64,000 nucleotides of DNA from RUG100 sp050953405 (GTDB lineage Bacteria; Bacillota; Clostridia; Peptostreptococcales; Anaerovoracaceae), in assembly GCA_050953405.1 (NCBI GenBank), contig JBMNMP010000003.1, positions 186,001 through 250,000 of the forward strand, given 5' to 3'. The notes beneath the pieces are model-generated. The model had not been told where the DNA came from and did not search any database. It saw nothing but the letters and a program-made list of their open reading frames with translations. The first letter of the stretch is position 1. Every line of letters begins with the position of its first letter. Of this stretch, positions 60,828 to 64,000 are shown in pieces. Position numbers and translations under genes: made by a program.

Positions 60828-62795
60828 ATGGCAAAGAGACAATTTAAAGCTGAATCCAAGAGATTGCTGGATCTGATGATCAATTCGATCTATACACATA
60901 AAGAGATATTCCTGAGGGAGCTTATCTCCAATGGCAGCGATGCCATCGACAAGCTGTACTACAAGAGCCTGACCGAAGGAAACACCGGCGTCAACAGGGA
61001 CGATTTCACGATCCGCGTGGAACCGGACATGGGCAGTAGAGAGCTGCGGCTGCTGGACAACGGCATCGGAATGAACAAGGACGAGATGGCCGAGAACCTG
61101 GGCACCATCGCCAAGAGCGGTTCCCTGGCATTCAAGAACGAGAACATGCCGGATGATAAAAAAGAGACCAAAGAAGAAGAGGAAAAAGCAGACAGCAATG
61201 AGGAAAAGAATGATGACATCGATATCATAGGACAGTTCGGTGTCGGTTTTTATTCTGCTTTCATGGTCAGCGACAAGGTGACCGTGATCTCAAAACCCTA
61301 CGGCGGGGATACAGCTTACAAGTGGGAGTCCTCGGGCGTCGACGGCTACACGCTGGAAGAATGCGACCAGGCGCCGGGAGAAGATATGAAGGGAGCCCTG
61401 GAGCACGGCACCGAGATAATCCTGCACTTGAAAGAGGACACCGGAGAAGAAAAATACGGACAGTATCTCGATCAGTATACTATCAAGAACCTGATCAAGA
61501 AGTACTCCGATTACATCAGATATCCAATCAGGATGACAGTCGTCAAGCAGAGGCTCAAAGAGGGATCCAAGCCAGACGATGAGAAACCCGAATACGAACC
61601 ATACGAGGAGGTGGAGACCCTCAACAGCATGGTCCCCATCTGGAAGCGCAAGAAGAGTGACATCAAACCCGAAGAGTACAATGAATTCTACAAGGGAAAA
61701 TTTATGGACTTCCAGGATCCTTTGAAAGTGATACATACCAGCGTAGAGGGCGTGACCACTTATGATGCGCTGCTGTTCATCCCTTCACAGGCGCCGTTCG
61801 ATTACTACACCAAGGACTTTGAGAAAGGTCTCCAGCTGTATTCATCGGGCGTGATGATAATGGAAAAGTGCAGCGACCTGCTGCCTGACTACTACAGCTT
61901 TGTCAGAGGTATCGTAGACTCTCAGGATCTTTCTCTGAACATCTCACGTGAGATGCTGCAGCATGACAGACAGCTGAAGGCGATCGCCAAGAGGCTGGAA
62001 AAGAAGATCAAGTCGGAACTGCTGGATATGCAGAAGAACGACCGCGAGAATTACGAAAAATTCTTCCGCATTTTCGGACTGCAGCTGAAGTTCGGCCTCT
62101 ACGACAAGATGGGGATGTACAAGGATAACCTCAAGGATCTGGTAATGTTCTATTCCAGCACCGAGAAAAAGCTGGTAACTCTCAAGGAATACAAGGAGAG
62201 GATGAAGGACGACCAGAAGTACATCTTCTATGCAGCGGGCGGCAGCATCCAGGCCATCGACAATCTGCCGCAGACCGAAGTCCTCAAGGATAAGGGATAT
62301 GAGATCCTCTATCTGACAGATGACGTCGATGAGTTCGCTCTGCAGACGATGCACGAATACGATTCCTCTGAATTCAAGTCGGTTTCCGCGGACGATATAG
62401 ACCTCGGCAGTGAAGAAGACAAGAAGCAGGAAGCTGACAGCAAGGAGCTGCTGGCTCACATGAAGGAACACCTCGGTGACAAGGTGACCGATGTCAAGCT
62501 TTCTCACCGTCTGAAGACTTATCCGGTATGCCTGACCACCAAGGGCCCCGTATCCCTGGAGATGGAGAAAATACTCAACCAGGTACCCACCAACCAGGGC
62601 GTCAAGGCCGAGCGCGTACTGGAGATCAACTCGGATCACGAGGTGCTCAAGGCTCTGATGGAAGCCTTCCCGGACGACAATGAAAAGGTCGATAAATACA
62701 CTGATATCCTCTACAATCAGGCACTGCTGATAGAGGGCCTCCCGGTCGAGGACCCGGTCGCTTATGGAAATGCTGTCTGCAGCCTGATGAAATAA
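60828..62795 (+). CDS. htpG: Hsp90 chaperone HtpG
   Basis: A 655-residue Hsp90: N-terminal ATP-binding domain with ELISNGSDAIDKL, DNGIGMNKDEM, and GQFGVGFYSAFMV (residues ~30, ~80, ~130). Compared with usual bacterial HtpG it has an acidic insert at residues 110-130 (ETKEEEEKADSNEE). The middle and C-terminal dimer domains follow. The ribosome binding site is GGAGG at about 60812. Regulation by HrcA through CIRCE is inferred from the operator. Confidence 0.95.
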   Translation: MAKRQFKAESKRLLDLMINSIYTHKEIFLRELISNGSDAIDKLYYKSLTEGNTGVNRDDFTIRVEPDMGSRELRLLDNGIGMNKDEMAENLGTIAKSGSLAFKNENMPDDKKETKEEEEKADSNEEKNDDIDIIGQFGVGFYSAFMVSDKVTVISKPYGGDTAYKWESSGVDGYTLEECDQAPGEDMKGALEHGTEIILHLKEDTGEEKYGQYLDQYTIKNLIKKYSDYIRYPIRMTVVKQRLKEGSKPDDEKPEYEPYEEVETLNSMVPIWKRKKSDIKPEEYNEFYKGKFMDFQDPLKVIHTSVEGVTTYDALLFIPSQAPFDYYTKDFEKGLQLYSSGVMIMEKCSDLLPDYYSFVRGIVDSQDLSLNISREMLQHDRQLKAIAKRLEKKIKSELLDMQKNDRENYEKFFRIFGLQLKFGLYDKMGMYKDNLKDLVMFYSSTEKKLVTLKEYKERMKDDQKYIFYAAGGSIQAIDNLPQTEVLKDKGYEILYLTDDVDEFALQTMHEYDSSEFKSVSADDIDLGSEEDKKQEADSKELLAHMKEHLGDKVTDVKLSHRLKTYPVCLTTKGPVSLEMEKILNQVPTNQGVKAERVLEINSDHEVLKALMEAFPDDNEKVDKYTDILYNQALLIEGLPVEDPVAYGNAVCSLMK

Positions 62796-62805
62796 GCTAT
62801 ATCAG

Positions 62806-62837
62806 AGAGACCGCGTCAAGCGCGGTCTCTTTTTTTA
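62806..62837 (+). terminator. Terminator of htpG
   Basis: Perfect 10-bp stem AGAGACCGCG/CGCGGTCTCT, TCAAG loop, seven T's. Confidence 0.92.
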
Positions 62838-62888
62838 TCTGCTTTCTTTCGTCTTGCAATGCAGCGCGGGAAATAATATTATTGAAGC

Positions 62889-63650
62889 ATGGAAAAAGAA
62901 CGATGCAAGACAAAATATCCGCTGGTGCTGGTGCACGGCATCGGGTACAGCGGCGATGATGAACGGGCTTACTGGGGCCGCACGGCGTATGCTCTGGAAG
63001 CCGAAGGTGCCACCCTGTATTTTGGCGGTCAGCCCGGGAGGGCGGGCGTGCGCGAATGTGCAGAAGTGCTCAGAGATAATATCTCGCAGATCGCGGAGCG
63101 GTGCGGCAGGGTGAACCTGATCGCCCACAGCAAGGGCGGGATAGAGTCGCGTTACATGATCTCCTGCCTTGGTATGGCGGACAAGGTGGCCAGCCTGACT
63201 ACCCTGGGTACGCCGCATCACGGAGTGGCCACCATGGATGCCATGCGCAAAATAGGCCTGCTGCCTTTCTTCCTGTTTCTCTTTCGCAGTATGGTGCGCC
63301 TTGGAGGCGGCAATATGGAGGGTTCAGAGAAGGCTCTGGATCAGATGACGGCCGACTTTATGGGGGTCTTCAATGAGATGGTGCCCGATGCTGCGGGCGT
63401 CTATTATCAGAGCTATGCCTTCGATATGGTCAGCGGGAGCACGGATCCCGGATTCGCTTTCTTCCACTCCGTCATCGAGTCCTGTGAAAGCGACAACGAT
63501 GGACTGGTATCCCTGGACTCTGCGCGATGGGGAGAGTTCAGAGGAGTTTACCGGGGGAGCGATGATCAGGGCATCTCACATACGCAAGCAAAACACGACA
63601 GCGGTCTCTTTGTGGACATCGTCCACGATTTGAAAAAATTGGGATATTGA
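62889..63650 (+). CDS. Lipase/alpha-beta hydrolase of the AHSKGG type
   Basis: A 253-residue alpha/beta hydrolase: LVLVHGIGYS (oxyanion region), VNLIAHSKGGIESRY with nucleophile Ser81, TLGTPHHG, and late Asp/His in NDGLVSLDSARW and GISHTQAKHD. The family has lipases and PHB-type esterases; no signal peptide, so cytoplasmic. No Shine-Dalgarno is clear before 62889. Substrate unknown. Confidence 0.85.
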   Translation: MEKERCKTKYPLVLVHGIGYSGDDERAYWGRTAYALEAEGATLYFGGQPGRAGVRECAEVLRDNISQIAERCGRVNLIAHSKGGIESRYMISCLGMADKVASLTTLGTPHHGVATMDAMRKIGLLPFFLFLFRSMVRLGGGNMEGSEKALDQMTADFMGVFNEMVPDAAGVYYQSYAFDMVSGSTDPGFAFFHSVIESCESDNDGLVSLDSARWGEFRGVYRGSDDQGISHTQAKHDSGLFVDIVHDLKKLGY

Positions 63651-63668
63651 CCGGTTTTGTGCTATAAT
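63639..63668 (+). promoter_or_regulatory. Promoter of the small peptide-tmk operon
   Basis: TATAAT (63663-63668) with TGC before it (extended -10) and TTGGGA (63639-63644) as a weak -35, 18-bp gap. It overlaps the end of the lipase-like gene. Confidence 0.6.
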
Positions 63669-63705
63669 TACACTGAATGTACATAACTCGGGAGGGTATT
63701 ATACA

Positions 63706-63837
63706 ATGTCGATTTTTAGATTTGCGTTTGTACTATTGATATGCATACCGATTGCTTACCTGGCATTGAGGTTGATCGTCACACTGATCGATCAGGTAGT
63801 ATCCGGATCAAGGAGAAGGAGAAGAGTACGCCGATGA
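63706..63837 (+). CDS. Small membrane peptide with arginine-rich tail
   Basis: A 43-codon frame (MSIFRFAFVLLICIPIAYL, then ALRLIVTLIDQVVSGSRRRR and further Arg) with one or two hydrophobic stretches and a run of arginines at the C-terminus. GGGAGGG lies about 9 nt before the ATG. Its stop overlaps the tmk start (ATGA), so the two are coupled. No known family. Confidence 0.6.
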   Translation: MSIFRFAFVLLICIPIAYLALRLIVTLIDQVVSGSRRRRRVRR

Positions 63838-64000
63838 GCAAAGGGATTTTCATAACTGTAGAAGGCGGAGACGGCGTGGGCAAAAGCACGCAGCTCCAAT
63901 TCATCAGGGACTACTTCGAGGAACGAGGGGAGCATGCGATTTTCACCCGCGAACCGGGCGGCACACCAATCAGCGAGAAAATCAGAGCGATCATACTGGA
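63834..64000 (+). CDS. tmk: Thymidylate kinase, 5' part, runs off window
   Basis: The first 55 residues of dTMP kinase: FITVEGGDGVGKSTQLQ with the P-loop GGDGVGKST at residues 11-19, and FTREPGGTPISEKIR, the DRE/EPGG-type substrate loop. It makes dTDP. The gene continues beyond the window. Confidence 0.92.
   Translation, partial: MSKGIFITVEGGDGVGKSTQLQFIRDYFEERGEHAIFTREPGGTPISEKIRAIIL

Overview
The window looks like the chromosome of an anaerobic, fermentative Gram-positive bacterium of the class Clostridia, plausibly near the Anaerovoracaceae / Clostridiales Family XIII group. Evidence is the 16S sequence, the gene order purR-murC-glmU-prs-pth-mfd-spoVB/murJ-mazG-hup-rqcP (very similar to Bacillus subtilis), pyruvate formate-lyase, reverse rubrerythrin, ApbE/NusG_II/Gx genes and a SpoVG homologue. 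Family-level placement is an inference from memory. Most of the window is GC-rich core genome. Positions of about 1550 to 6780 are clearly AT-rich and look acquired.

Region 1-6.8 kb is the accessory part. It starts with scrambled prophage debris: a 5'-truncated CI-like repressor on the minus strand, a truncated BECR-type nuclease with a CPCC partner, and a small orphan. It continues with a striking chimera in which the N-terminal half of a phage terminase large subunit is fused in frame to the C-terminal part of Cas4. Intact cas1 and cas2 follow, then a type V-A (Cas12a-type) array of 51 repeats and 50 spacers. No cas12a is present in the window; the place where it should lie is occupied by prophage fragments.

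Region 6.8-18.3 kb is core: PrsW-like protease, DUF364 protein, HD hydrolase, a VanW/G5 protein interrupted by an in-frame TAG, reverse rubrerythrin, Nfu, an M20 dipeptidase, AIM24-like and YcxB-like proteins, AsnS and a corrinoid-protein reactivator fusion. Region 18.3-22.4 kb is a cobalamin-riboswitch-led ECF uptake operon (DUF4430 lipoprotein, EcfT, fused double EcfA, S component). Region 22.4-28.9 kb has a small membrane protein, a divergent NusG_II-Gx / ApbE pair and two MoeA proteins, the second fused to a periplasmic-binding-like domain. Region 29-33.9 kb has an APC permease and pflA-pflB behind a ZTP (pfl-motif) riboswitch.

Region 33.9-37.9 kb is a molybdenum cofactor operon (moaA, moaC, mogA/moaB, MOSC, FmdE-like) plus a P1-family peptidase. 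A minus-strand cluster of six tRNAs (Cys, Gln, His, Asp, Val, Met) follows, then spoVG and purR on the minus strand, and the conserved murC-to-rqcP stretch (40.1-51.8 kb). A folT gene under a THF riboswitch lies back to back with an MFS transporter that appears to be leaderless. A secreted NlpC/P60 protein precedes a complete 16S-tRNA-Ile-23S-5S operon with two tandem promoters. The window closes with CIRCE-controlled htpG, a lipase-like hydrolase, a 43-residue membrane peptide and the start of tmk.

The most unusual content is the broken type V-A locus: a large array and an adaptation module whose effector and half of cas4 have apparently been replaced by phage DNA. The metabolic regions are tied together by cofactor sensing: cobalamin, ZTP and THF riboswitches, with Mo-cofactor synthesis spread over two clusters.
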